A DNA stretch of 44,618 bases from Caulobacter segnis (GTDB lineage Bacteria; Pseudomonadota; Alphaproteobacteria; Caulobacterales; Caulobacteraceae). Numbering within the stretch: position 1 is the first letter of the stretch; every line of letters starts with the position of its first letter. Under the pieces are notes generated by a model, which was not told the DNA's origin, did no database searches, and saw nothing but the letters and a program-made list of their open reading frames with translations. The stretch lies in NCBI RefSeq assembly GCF_003243465.1, contig NZ_QFQZ01000036.1, forward strand, positions 1 through 44,618. Reading direction: 5' to 3'. A program made the translations under genes and the position numbers. Positions 1 to 8,617 of the stretch are shown here, piece after piece.

Positions 1-329
1 GGGACCGGGTCGCCAGCCCGGCCCGCCCGCCGGGGGCCTCTTTCGGAAGCGGGTTAAAACCCCGCGCGTCGAAGGCTCATCGGATAACGGCTACGCGGAG
101 CGTCCTGGCTTCGTCGAAACGGTAATCACTCTATCCTCATCCGGACGAATGTCCGGGCGCTCCGCTTCCCCTTCCGTCCCTTCAGCGGCCCCCCGCGTGA
201 AGCGGCGAAGCCGCGCGCCTGCCCACTTCCTGGCCACGCCATCGCTTTCGCACCCGCCGCGCCATTGCTGACTCCCCAGGGCGCGAACCGGTGCTATGAC
301 TCCCCCGCCATTGGGGAGAGTCCTTGCTC
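1..329. other. No gene recognised; small hairpins
   Basis: I see no supported coding region in these bases. Open frames here are short, lack a ribosome binding site and have no familiar protein content. The stretch contains a perfect 6-bp hairpin at 141-156 (CCGGAC, GAAT loop, GTCCGG) and a small GCGGC/GCCGC stem near 203-215. The 5' edge is cut by the window, so it could be the 3' flank of an upstream gene or a structured RNA that I cannot name. The last bases include the leader of the peptidase gene that follows. Confidence 0.4.
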
Positions 330-1730
330 ATGTACCGTCGCTTACTGGCCGCCTCGGCCGTTTTCGCCCTGCTTTCGGGCGCCGCCTACGCTCAAGACGT
401 CAAGACCGCCGAGGCCCTGCGCGACAAGGCGCTGCTGGACCGCACGGCCTGGGAGATCACCGAGGACCTCACCACCACCATCGGCCCGCGCCTCGTCGGC
501 TCGCCGGCCATGGAACGCGCCAAGGACTGGGGCGTGGCCAAGTTCAAGGCGCTGGGCTTCACCAACATCAAGGTCGAGCAGTTCGCCAAGCCGTCGTGGA
601 CGCGCGGCGAGGAGAGCGGCGAGCTGGTCGCGCCCTATCCGATGAAGTTGAACGTGCTGGGCCTGGGCCGCACCGTGCCGACCCCGCCCGGCGGGATCGA
701 GGCCGACGTCGCCCTGTTCAAGACCTTCGCCGACCTAGTCGCCGCGCCGGAAAGCGCCGTGAAGGGCAAGATCGTCGTCATCACCCAGCCGATGGTCCGC
801 ACCCAGGACGCCTCGGGCTACGGCGTCGCGGGCATCTCGCGTCGCGCCGGCCCGACCGAGGCCGCCAAGCGCGGCGCCGTCGCCATCCTGATCCGCTCGA
901 TCTCGACCTCGGACTCGACCGTGGCCCACACCGGCGTCACCGCGTTCGGCGACGGCGTCGCGACCGTGCCCTCGGCCGCCATCGGCGTGCCGGAAGCCGA
1001 GCAGTTGGAGCGCCTGTCCAAGAAAGGCCCGCTGCGGATCAGGCTGAAGCTGGCCTCGACCACCGACCCCAACGACGTGGCCTGGAACATCTCGGGCGAG
1101 ATCAAGGGCTCGGAGAAGCCGGACGAGGTGATCGTCATCGGCGGCCACCTGGACAGTTGGGACGTCGGCACGGGCGCCCTGGACGACGCCACCGGCATCG
1201 GCATCACGACCGCCGCGGCCAAGCTGATCGGCGAGCTGCCCAAGCACCCCAAGCGCACGATCCGCGTCGTGATGTGGGGCTCCGAAGAGAGCGGCGGTTC
1301 GTCGGAAGCCTATCTGGCCGCTCACAAGGACGAGGTTCCCAAGATCGTCCTGGCCGGCGAGAGCGACGAGGGCGCCGACAACATCTTCGCCCTGAAGCTG
1401 CCGGCCGGCGCGCAGGGCACGCCGTTCGCCACGACCGTGGCCAACGTGCTGTCGCCGCTGAAGATCCTGGTCGCCCGCGAGGCTTCGCGCGGCGGCGGCG
1501 CCGACATCTCGGGCCTGGAGCAGGCCGGGGTGCCCTCGGTCGAGATGCGCCAGGACGCCAGCCGCTACTTCGACTACCACCACACCATGGACGACACCCT
1601 GAACAAGGTGCGTCCGAACGAACTGGCCCAGAACGTCGCCGCCTGGACCAGCCTGATCTACCTGGTCGCCGACAGCGATATCGACTTCCGGGCGCTGAAG
1701 CCGGCCGGCGCGGCCCCGGCCGCGAAGTAG
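330..1730 (+). CDS. Secreted M28-family zinc aminopeptidase/carboxypeptidase
   Basis: An exported metallopeptidase, 466 aa from ATG 330. I chose this start because GGGGAGAG at 313-320 sits 9 nt upstream; the in-frame TTG at 324 is too close to that site. A signal peptide is clear (RRLLAASAVFALLSG, probable cleavage after AYAQ). The catalytic core begins near residue 265: GGHLDSWD (about 271-278) supplies the first zinc His and Asp, a following LDDATG gives the bridging Asp, GSEESGG (about 316-322) has the paired Glu, and YHHTMDD (about 415-421) has the last His. This pattern is that of peptidase family M28, closest in feel to the carboxypeptidase Q-like group. A PA-type insert probably occupies about residues 100-240. 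It would trim peptides in the periplasm; the substrate cannot be told. It stands alone, with a palindromic repeat directly downstream. Confidence 0.85.
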   Translation: MYRRLLAASAVFALLSGAAYAQDVKTAEALRDKALLDRTAWEITEDLTTTIGPRLVGSPAMERAKDWGVAKFKALGFTNIKVEQFAKPSWTRGEESGELVAPYPMKLNVLGLGRTVPTPPGGIEADVALFKTFADLVAAPESAVKGKIVVITQPMVRTQDASGYGVAGISRRAGPTEAAKRGAVAILIRSISTSDSTVAHTGVTAFGDGVATVPSAAIGVPEAEQLERLSKKGPLRIRLKLASTTDPNDVAWNISGEIKGSEKPDEVIVIGGHLDSWDVGTGALDDATGIGITTAAAKLIGELPKHPKRTIRVVMWGSEESGGSSEAYLAAHKDEVPKIVLAGESDEGADNIFALKLPAGAQGTPFATTVANVLSPLKILVAREASRGGGADISGLEQAGVPSVEMRQDASRYFDYHHTMDDTLNKVRPNELAQNVAAWTSLIYLVADSDIDFRALKPAGAAPAAK

Positions 1731-1748
1731 GCTTCGGCTAAAATACAG

Positions 1749-1864
1749 TGTCATCCCGGACGGCCCAGCGGGCCGATCCGGGACCCTGGGGCCAAGCGCG
1801 CTGCGGCGGCCCCTGGGGCCCGGCTCTCCCCCCGGCTCAAGGCCGGGGTCCGGCCGGGATGACA
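1749..1864. repeat. Intergenic palindromic repeat, copy 1
   Basis: A long imperfect inverted repeat that begins TGTCATCCCGG (1749-1759) and ends CCGGGATGACA (1854-1864). The outer 11-bp arms are exact reverse complements. Inside are further complementary blocks, such as GGGACCCTGGGGCC at 1780-1793 against GGCCCCTGGGGCCC at 1808-1821. The whole unit could fold into one extended hairpin. Two related elements lie at 12616-12722 and 15598-15698. It separates the peptidase gene from ddl and could act on transcript ends. Confidence 0.85.
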
Positions 1865-1955
1865 CGGCTTTGTTCCGCGTCTTGCGGTTGGCAGGCGCGT
1901 CCGGGCTGACTAGGAGTGGCTGAACGCCACAGCCTTCCAAAGAGTCTCCCGCCTC

Positions 1956-2915
1956 ATGACCCAGCAGCCCCTCTCTGGCCGCCATATCGCCGTCCTGCTG
2001 GGCGGGCCCTCTTCGGAACGCAAGGTCAGCCTGGTCTCGGGCGCGGCCTGCGCCGACGCGCTGGAGCGGCTGGGGGCCAAGGTTACGCGGATCGACGCGG
2101 GCCCCGACATCGCCCAGGTGCTGACGGCGGCCAAGCCGGACCTGGTCTTCAACGCCCTGCACGGCGAATGGGGCGAGGACGGCTGCGTCCAGGGCGTGCT
2201 GGAAACCCTGAAGCTGCCCTACACCCACTCGGGCGTCCTGGCCTCGGCGCTGGCCATGGACAAGGCCAAGGCCAAGGCGGTGCTGGCGGCGGCCGGCGTC
2301 ATCGTGCCTGGCGGCGGCCTCTTCAACCGCCACGACGTGGCCCGCGACCACGTCCTGCCGCCGCCCTACGTGGTCAAGCCGAACGCCGAGGGCTCGTCGG
2401 TCGGGGTGTTCATCGTCAAGGAGGGCGCCAACCGTCCGCCCGAGGAGGTCGGCGCGCCGTCCTGGACCTTCGGCGAGGAGGTGATGGTCGAGCCCTATGT
2501 CCGCGGCCTCGAACTGGCCGTCGCGGTGATGGGTGAGGCGAATGGTCCCAGGGCGTTGGCCGTCACCGATATTCGGGCGTCCACAGGTTTTTATGACTAC
2601 GAGGCGAAGTACTCGGAAGGCGGTTCGATCCACGTCCTACCGGCCCCAATCCCCGATGGCGTAAGGGATCGAGCCATGCGGATGGCCGAGTTGGCCCATA
2701 CCGCTCTTGGTTGCCGAAGTGTGACCCGGTCCGATCTTCGTTATGACGACATTAACGACCTTCTGGTCCTTCTAGAGGTCAATACGCAGCCCGGCATGAC
2801 TCCGACCTCGCTCGCTCCCGAGCAGGCCGCCCACGTCGGGATTCCGTTTGATCAACTGGTTCTATGGATCGTGGAGGACGCTTATGCCCGCCGTAACGCG
2901 GGGGGGACCGCCTAA
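1956..2915 (+). CDS. ddl: D-alanine--D-alanine ligase
   Basis: ATP-dependent ligase that makes D-Ala-D-Ala for the peptidoglycan stem peptide, in the cytoplasm; 319 aa, usual for the DdlB group. The N-terminal glycine-rich segment VLLGGPSSERKVS is at about 11-23. The ATP-grasp domain follows (NAEGSSVGVFIVKE), and the C-terminal signature LLEVNTQPGMTPTSL at about 274-288 holds the Mg-binding Glu and Asn. The gene overlaps ftsQ by 32 nt, the standard division-cluster arrangement. The start is ATG 1956, with only a weak upstream purine run. Odd point: from about 2530 to the end, codon choice changes sharply (AGG, CGA, CTA, ACA, GTA, and many T- or A-ending codons), unlike the earlier two thirds and the neighbours. 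This part also holds a CtrA-like site at 2741. Confidence 0.96.
   Translation: MTQQPLSGRHIAVLLGGPSSERKVSLVSGAACADALERLGAKVTRIDAGPDIAQVLTAAKPDLVFNALHGEWGEDGCVQGVLETLKLPYTHSGVLASALAMDKAKAKAVLAAAGVIVPGGGLFNRHDVARDHVLPPPYVVKPNAEGSSVGVFIVKEGANRPPEEVGAPSWTFGEEVMVEPYVRGLELAVAVMGEANGPRALAVTDIRASTGFYDYEAKYSEGGSIHVLPAPIPDGVRDRAMRMAELAHTALGCRSVTRSDLRYDDINDLLVLLEVNTQPGMTPTSLAPEQAAHVGIPFDQLVLWIVEDAYARRNAGGTA
2741..2756 (+). promoter_or_regulatory. CtrA-like site upstream of ftsQA, inside ddl
   Basis: The bases read TTAT-GACGACA-TTAAC: two half sites spaced by 7, with one mismatch from the CtrA consensus TTAA-N7-TTAA. It lies 127 nt upstream of the ftsQ ATG. In Caulobacter crescentus the ftsQA promoter is known to be CtrA-activated, so the position fits; binding here is inference. 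Confidence 0.5.
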
Positions 2916-3792
2916 GCCTAGGCGACCCCGGGCCGAAGCGCCCGCAAGTCCGAGTAAAGGCCGGGCCGCGCCGCGAGGCGCGCCGCCGGCCGCCAAGCTG
3001 CACGCCGCCAAGGGCGTGGGCCTTTCGCCCACGGTCGCCCTGAGCGTCGCGGGCGCGGCTCTGGGGCTCGGACTGGTGGTGATGTTGGCCACAGGACACC
3101 GCGCCGAGCGTATCGGCGCGTCGATGGCGCATGGCGTCGACGGGGTGTTCGCCTCCGCCGGGTTCAAGCTGAAGACCGTTCATATCCGCGGGGCTTCGGC
3201 GACCGCCCAGACCGACATCCTGAAGGCCTCGGGCCTTTATCTCGACCAGCCGACGCTGGGCCTGGACCTGGCGGGCGTCCGCGAACGGGTGCAAGGCGTG
3301 GGTTGGGTCAAGGACGTCCAGGTCGTGCGCATGCTGCCCGACACCGTGCTGATCTCCGTCCAGGAGCGGCCGGCCCTGGCGGTCTGGCAGAACCAGGGCC
3401 GGATGAAGGTGATCGATGCCGAGGGGCGGGTGATCAACGAGGCCGACCCCGCGCGCTTCCCCCAGCTGCCGCTGGTGGTGGGGCAGGGCGCCGACCAAGC
3501 CGCGGGCCTGATCCTGCCGGCCGTGGCCTCGCGGCCGCGGCTGCGCGATCGCCTGGAAGCGCTGGTGCGGGTGGACGACCGCCGCTGGGATCTTCGGCTG
3601 AAGGACGGATCGCTTATTCAGCTTCCGGCCATTGACGAAGAATCCGCGCTGATTCAATTAGATCAGCTCGACCAGCGGCAGAGAATCCTGGACATGGGTT
3701 TCGCGCGGATCGATTTGCGCGACCCCGAAATGGTGGCTGTGAGACCTCGCGACGCGGCGCTGCCTGGGCAGCCCGCGGCCGGCGGGGCGTAA
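2884..3792 (+). CDS. ftsQ: Cell division protein FtsQ
   Basis: Bitopic inner-membrane divisome protein, 302 aa from ATG 2884. GGAGG at 2873-2877 sits 6 nt upstream, and a longer reading from 2848 has no such site. The first 45 residues are a basic, proline-rich cytoplasmic tail (GGPPKPRRPR). A single membrane helix follows at about 48-70 (VALSVAGAALGLGLVVML). The POTRA domain starts near residue 95 (VHIRGAS), and the FtsQ/DivIB domain continues through VKDVQVVRMLPDTVLISV to about 270. It bridges FtsA/FtsZ-side and FtsW/FtsI-side parts of the divisome. The gene overlaps the end of ddl, and ftsA starts 30 nt after its stop, so ftsQ and ftsA are likely cotranscribed. Confidence 0.95.
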   Translation: MPAVTRGGPPKPRRPRAEAPASPSKGRAAPRGAPPAAKLHAAKGVGLSPTVALSVAGAALGLGLVVMLATGHRAERIGASMAHGVDGVFASAGFKLKTVHIRGASATAQTDILKASGLYLDQPTLGLDLAGVRERVQGVGWVKDVQVVRMLPDTVLISVQERPALAVWQNQGRMKVIDAEGRVINEADPARFPQLPLVVGQGADQAAGLILPAVASRPRLRDRLEALVRVDDRRWDLRLKDGSLIQLPAIDEESALIQLDQLDQRQRILDMGFARIDLRDPEMVAVRPRDAALPGQPAAGGA

Positions 3793-3822
3793 TGGACTTG
3801 ATGGGCTGAGGTGACGATAGCG

Positions 3823-5148
3823 ATGTCGCGAATGGAGGACCGGAAACAGGCTCGCGAGGGCCTGAAGGCGACGCTCGTGCGCCAGCCCGCCATCGCGGCC
3901 GTCGACCTGGGCGCGTCCAAGGTGACGTGCTTCATCATGAAGCCAGACGGCATCCACCGCGAGAACCGCACCCTGACGACCTCGGGCGTCGGCTACGTCC
4001 AGTCGCGCGGCGTGCGCGGCGGCGCGATCGTCAACCTCGACGAGGCCGCCCAGGCGATCGCCCAGGCCGTCGAGCGCGCCGAGACCGTGGCCGGCGTCAA
4101 CGTCCAGGGCGTCAGCGTCTGCACGGCCGGCGGCCAGATGGCCAGCCACCGCGTCCACGCCCAGGTGTCGCTGGGCGCCCGTCCCATCTCGGACGCCGAC
4201 CTGTCGCGCGCCATCGCCTCGGCCCTGGCCCAGGTACGCATCCCCGGCCGCAAGCCGATCCATCTCTTGCCGATCGCCTGGTCGGTCGACGGCCAGCGCG
4301 GCATCCGCGACCCGCGCGCCATGTTCGGCCGCTCCCTCGGCCTGGAGCTGCTGGTCGTCTCGGTCAACGAGAACATCTTCCACACCCTGGCCCACTGCGT
4401 GGAGCGGGCTCACCTGTCGTTCGAGGGCATCGTCGCCGCGCCGTTCGCCTCGGCCCTGGCGGCCCTGGAAGAGGACGAGATGGACCTGGGCGCCGTCTGC
4501 ATCGACATGGGCGGCGGCTCGACCTCGGTGGCGGTGTTCAACAACGGCGCGCTCTGCCACGTCGACAGCCTGGCCGTCGGCGGCGGGCACGTCACCCAGG
4601 ACATCGCGCGCGGCCTGCAGACCTCGGTGGTCGGCGCCGAGCGCATCAAGACCCTGCACGGCAGCGCCATCGCCTCGGCCAACGAGGACCGCGAGATGAT
4701 CGAGGCGCCGCCGCGCGGCGACGATCCGGGCGCGGGTCCGGTGATCGCGCCCCGGTCGCTGCTGAAGGGCATCATCCAGCCGCGCGTCGAGGAGACACTC
4801 GAATTGCTGCGCGAGCGGCTGAAGGCCTCGGGCGCGCCGGTCGAGCCGGGCGCGGGCATCGTCCTGACCGGCGGCGCCAGCCAGCTGGCCGGCGTGCGCG
4901 AAGTGGCCGTGCGGGTGTTCGATCGCCCCGTGCGCCTGGGTCGTCCGCGCCGGGTGCCGCACCTGGCCGACGCCGCCTCGGGCCCGGCCTTCTGCGCCGC
5001 CGCCGGCACCCTGCACCGCACCGCCTTCGGCCCGCGCGAAGCGGTCTCGTCCAAGGCCCTGGCCGGCGGCGTCGCCCGCAAGCGTCCCCTGGATCCGAAC
5101 GCCAGCCCGATTTCGCGCGCGGCGGCCTGGCTGCGCGATAACCTCTAG
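3823..5148 (+). CDS. ftsA: Cell division protein FtsA
   Basis: Actin-fold ATPase that tethers FtsZ to the inner membrane; 441 aa. ATG 3823 is preferred because GAGGTGA (3808-3814) is 8 nt upstream; a GTG at 3811 would lie inside that site. Phosphate 1 motif IAAVDLGASKVTC is at about 24-36. The SHS2-type subdomain lies roughly at 85-190. Phosphate 2 is AVCIDMGGGSTSVAVFN at about 225-241, and the adenosine motif IVLTGGASQLAGV is at about 346-358. The protein ends in an amphipathic helix (SRAAAWLRDN) expected to bind membrane and to follow a flexible linker. A strong terminator follows at 5202-5234, which isolates ftsQA from the ftsZ promoter. Confidence 0.96.
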   Translation: MSRMEDRKQAREGLKATLVRQPAIAAVDLGASKVTCFIMKPDGIHRENRTLTTSGVGYVQSRGVRGGAIVNLDEAAQAIAQAVERAETVAGVNVQGVSVCTAGGQMASHRVHAQVSLGARPISDADLSRAIASALAQVRIPGRKPIHLLPIAWSVDGQRGIRDPRAMFGRSLGLELLVVSVNENIFHTLAHCVERAHLSFEGIVAAPFASALAALEEDEMDLGAVCIDMGGGSTSVAVFNNGALCHVDSLAVGGGHVTQDIARGLQTSVVGAERIKTLHGSAIASANEDREMIEAPPRGDDPGAGPVIAPRSLLKGIIQPRVEETLELLRERLKASGAPVEPGAGIVLTGGASQLAGVREVAVRVFDRPVRLGRPRRVPHLADAASGPAFCAAAGTLHRTAFGPREAVSSKALAGGVARKRPLDPNASPISRAAAWLRDNL

Positions 5149-5201
5149 GCGGACGATCTCGCCAAATCTTAAGTCTGGTTAACTCTACTGTTTAACCTTA
5201 T

Positions 5202-5234
5202 AGGCCCGGCCGAGCGTCTCGACCGGGCCTTTTT
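5202..5234 (+). terminator. Intrinsic terminator after ftsA
   Basis: Stem AGGCCCGG (5202-5209) pairs with CCGGGCCT (5223-5230). An inner CGAG/CTCG extension is separated by a single mismatch, and the stem is followed by five T. This ends the ftsQA transcript before the ftsZ promoter region. Confidence 0.85.
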
Positions 5235-5267
5235 ACTGGCGAAAGCTTGGCCGCGACGGCGGAAACA

Positions 5268-5272
5268 GACTC
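5268..5272. promoter_or_regulatory. GANTC (CcrM) site upstream of ftsZ
   Basis: GACTC at 5268-5272 is a CcrM methylation motif. A second copy is at 5382-5386. Caulobacter ftsZ transcription is reported to depend on CcrM methylation of its promoter; the functional role here is inference from motif position. Confidence 0.45.
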
Positions 5273-5381
5273 AGCGGCGTTCGGTCGCACGTCCCTGTGG
5301 ATCCTTCGGGAGGCCTTGGTTCGCATGGCTTTTCTGTTGATGAACCACATTTTATCCCACGGTGGCGCTCGACCGGCTCAC

Positions 5382-5386
5382 GACTC
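5382..5386. promoter_or_regulatory. GANTC (CcrM) site adjoining the CtrA box
   Basis: GACTC lies 12 bp before the CtrA box at 5398. A GANTC so close to a CtrA site in front of ftsZ matches the known cell-cycle control of this gene in Caulobacter. Confidence 0.5.
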
Positions 5387-5397
5387 AGATTATGCAG

Positions 5398-5413
5398 TTA
5401 ACTGCCGATTAAC
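5398..5413 (+). promoter_or_regulatory. CtrA box upstream of ftsZ
   Basis: The sequence TTAA-CTGCCGA-TTAAC is an exact match to the CtrA consensus TTAA-N7-TTAA(C). It lies 102 nt before the ftsZ ATG. A further TTAAC half site is at 5430-5434. In C. crescentus CtrA represses ftsZ in swarmer cells; the same role is expected here. The whole gap from 5149 to 5514 holds no gene, only the terminator, the GANTC sites and this box. Confidence 0.75.
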
Positions 5414-5514
5414 GATGGTGGTTGTTCTGTTAACACGATCGTCGAGGCATCCCCGGCGATTGGGTGTCGCCGAGGTCTTATCTGACGATTTCGGCGTAAG
5501 GACGCGAGGGTCCC

Positions 5515-7059
<1,545 letters not shown>

Positions 7060-7092
7060 AAGGCCGCCCCCAAGGAGAGACCTGAATAGCTG

Positions 7093-7124
7093 AACGCCCC
7101 GGAGGAGACTCCGGGGCGTTTTGC
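7093..7124 (+). terminator. Intrinsic terminator after ftsZ
   Basis: AACGCCCCGGA (7093-7103) pairs with TCCGGGGCGTT (7110-7120) around a 6-nt loop, followed by a short T run. The perfect 11-bp stem makes this a confident call. Confidence 0.85.
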
Positions 7125-7149
7125 GTTCTCCAAGCTGCACGCAGAGTGG

Positions 7150-7164
7150 TGTTATAAGATAACA
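7150..7164. promoter_or_regulatory. Zur-like operator 1
   Basis: TGTTAT-AAG-ATAACA is a perfect 6-3-6 inverted repeat. With its flank (ATAACATTTC) it closely resembles the proteobacterial Zur box. It lies 63 nt upstream of the likely GTG start of the COG0523 GTPase gene, a common member of zinc-uptake regulons. Confidence 0.65.
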
Positions 7165-7200
7165 TTTCCGTTGAGGCGGTGCGGCTGGCGCGCTAGATGT

Positions 7201-7213
7201 GTTACATTGTAAC
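7201..7213. promoter_or_regulatory. Zur-like operator 2
   Basis: GTTAC-ATT-GTAAC is a perfect 5-3-5 inverted repeat, preceded by TGT, 37 bp downstream of the end of operator 1. It covers the far-upstream ATG at 7197, so that ATG is unlikely to be the start. The two sites together suggest cooperative zinc-dependent repression. Confidence 0.5.
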
Positions 7214-7226
7214 GCAAGAGGCGCGC

Positions 7227-8450
7227 GTGACCGTCCAAGCCCCAAGGCCCCCAGGCCGCATCGACCGCCGTCTGCCCGTGACCGTGCTGTCGGGCTTTCT
7301 AGGCGCCGGCAAGACCACCCTGCTGAACCACGTGCTCGCCAATCGCGAGGGCAAGAAGGTCGCGGTCATCGTCAACGACATGAGCGAGGTCAATATCGAC
7401 GCGGCCTTGGTCGCCGAGGGCGGGGCGAACCTGTCGCGCACCGACGAGACCCTGGTCGAGATGTCGAACGGTTGCATCTGCTGCACCCTGCGCGACGACC
7501 TGCTTCAGGAGGTTCGCCGCCTAGCCGCCGAGCGGCGCTTCGACTACCTGCTAATCGAGTCCACCGGCGTGTCCGAGCCGATGCCGGTCGCCGCGACCTT
7601 CGACTTCCGCGACGAGGCCGAGCAGAGCCTGTCGGACGTGGCGCGGCTGGACACCATGGTGACGGTCGTCGACGCCTTCAATTTCCTGCGCGATTACGGT
7701 TCGCGCGACAGCCTCGCTGATCGGGGCGAGACGGCCGGGGAGGGCGATGAACGCACCGTCGTCGACCTGCTGGTGGAGCAGATCGAGTTCGCCGACGTGA
7801 TCGTGCTGAACAAGGCCGACCTGGTGTCGCCCGATGACCTTGGCCGCCTCGAGGCGATCGTCGCGACCTTCAATCCGCAAGCGCGGCTCGTGCGTTCCGA
7901 GCGTGGCGCCGTCGCGCTGGACGAGGTCCTCGACACCGGCCTGTTCGATCCTGTCCGGGCCGAAGGCGCGGCCGGCTGGCAGAAGGCGCTGATGGGCGAG
8001 GTGCTGCCGGAAACCGAAGAGTACGGGATCAGCCATTTCGTCTATCGCGCGTCCAAGCCGTTCCATCCCGAGAAGCTGAAGGCGTGGCTGGACAGCGAGT
8101 GGCCGGGCGTCATCCGCTCGAAGGGCTTCGTGTGGCTGGCCACCCGCTATGACCGCGTCGGCGGCTGGAGCCAGGCCGGCGCCGCCACGCAGTTCGGTCC
8201 GCATGGCCGCTGGTGGGCCAGCGCGCCGGAGGACTATTGGCCAGACGATCCAGCCTGGCGCGCGGCGATCCAGAAGGTCTGGAAGCCGGTTCACGGCGAC
8301 CGTCGTCAGGAGATCGTGCTGATCGGCCAGAACATGGACCGCGAGGCCCTCACGCGGGGCTTCGACGCCTGCCTACTTTCGGACCTGCAGTTCGGCTTCG
8401 GTCCCAAGGCCTGGGCCAAACTGCCGGACCCGTTCCCCCAATGGGGCTGA
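7227..8450 (+). CDS. COG0523 (CobW/ZigA-type) GTPase, probable zinc metallochaperone
   Basis: G3E-class P-loop GTPase of the COG0523 family, whose members deliver or insert metal ions. GTG 7227 is chosen as start (407 aa): it has an AAGAGG-like site just upstream, while ATG 7197 would place an operator inside the gene. The Walker A motif GFLGAGKTTLLNH is at about 24-36. The metal-binding CxCC signature NGCICCTLRDDL is near 81-92. The switch segment LLIESTGVSEP and the base-specificity motif NKAD (about 195-198) follow. The C-terminal CobW_C domain runs from about 265 (ISHFVYRASKPFHP). The Zur-like boxes upstream point to zinc rather than cobalt, as in ZigA-type zinc-starvation proteins; this is inference. 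It overlaps the next small gene by 10 nt. Confidence 0.88.
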   Translation: MTVQAPRPPGRIDRRLPVTVLSGFLGAGKTTLLNHVLANREGKKVAVIVNDMSEVNIDAALVAEGGANLSRTDETLVEMSNGCICCTLRDDLLQEVRRLAAERRFDYLLIESTGVSEPMPVAATFDFRDEAEQSLSDVARLDTMVTVVDAFNFLRDYGSRDSLADRGETAGEGDERTVVDLLVEQIEFADVIVLNKADLVSPDDLGRLEAIVATFNPQARLVRSERGAVALDEVLDTGLFDPVRAEGAAGWQKALMGEVLPETEEYGISHFVYRASKPFHPEKLKAWLDSEWPGVIRSKGFVWLATRYDRVGGWSQAGAATQFGPHGRWWASAPEDYWPDDPAWRAAIQKVWKPVHGDRRQEIVLIGQNMDREALTRGFDACLLSDLQFGFGPKAWAKLPDPFPQWG

Positions 8451-8617
8451 GGAACGACAGGGCCGCCGACGATTTCGAGGAGCCTTCGGCGGCCTGGGTG
8501 GCGCAACGGTTCGGTGTCAGCCTGGAAGAGGCCGAATGGGTGCTGGTCCTCTATCGGTTCCAGGCGCTGCACCCAGACGGCCCCGAGCCCGGGCGGTTCT
8601 ACTGCGAGGCGCTTTAG
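8441..8617 (+). CDS. Small conserved-looking protein coupled to the COG0523 gene
   Basis: A 58-aa product from ATG 8441, which lies inside the last codons of the GTPase gene in another frame; the 10-nt overlap suggests translational coupling. I do not recognise the family. The sequence has a helix-turn-helix-like short stretch (AAWVAQRFGVSLEEAEWVLVLY) split by acidic residues, and a single Cys near the C-terminus (FYCEAL). Codon use is normal for this genome (GC-rich third positions). Its stop overlaps the stop of the convergent protease gene by 4 nt. Because it sits behind the Zur-like boxes it may work with the metal chaperone, which is a guess from position only. Confidence 0.6.
   Translation: MGLRNDRAADDFEEPSAAWVAQRFGVSLEEAEWVLVLYRFQALHPDGPEPGRFYCEAL

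Noticed and set aside
735..2633. Very long minus-strand open frame (632 codons) opposite the peptidase and ddl genes
   Set aside because: It is the antisense shadow of high-GC3 genes. The translation is Arg/Gly/His-rich without any domain, and both plus-strand genes are certain.
5169..5196. Cluster of three TTAA motifs just before the ftsA terminator
   Set aside because: Spacings are 6 and 9 bp rather than 7, so they do not form a proper CtrA box. I kept only the exact box at 5398.
7197..7226. ATG 7197 as start of the COG0523 GTPase
   Set aside because: It would place a Zur-like palindrome inside the coding region and lacks a ribosome site. GTG 7227 fits better.
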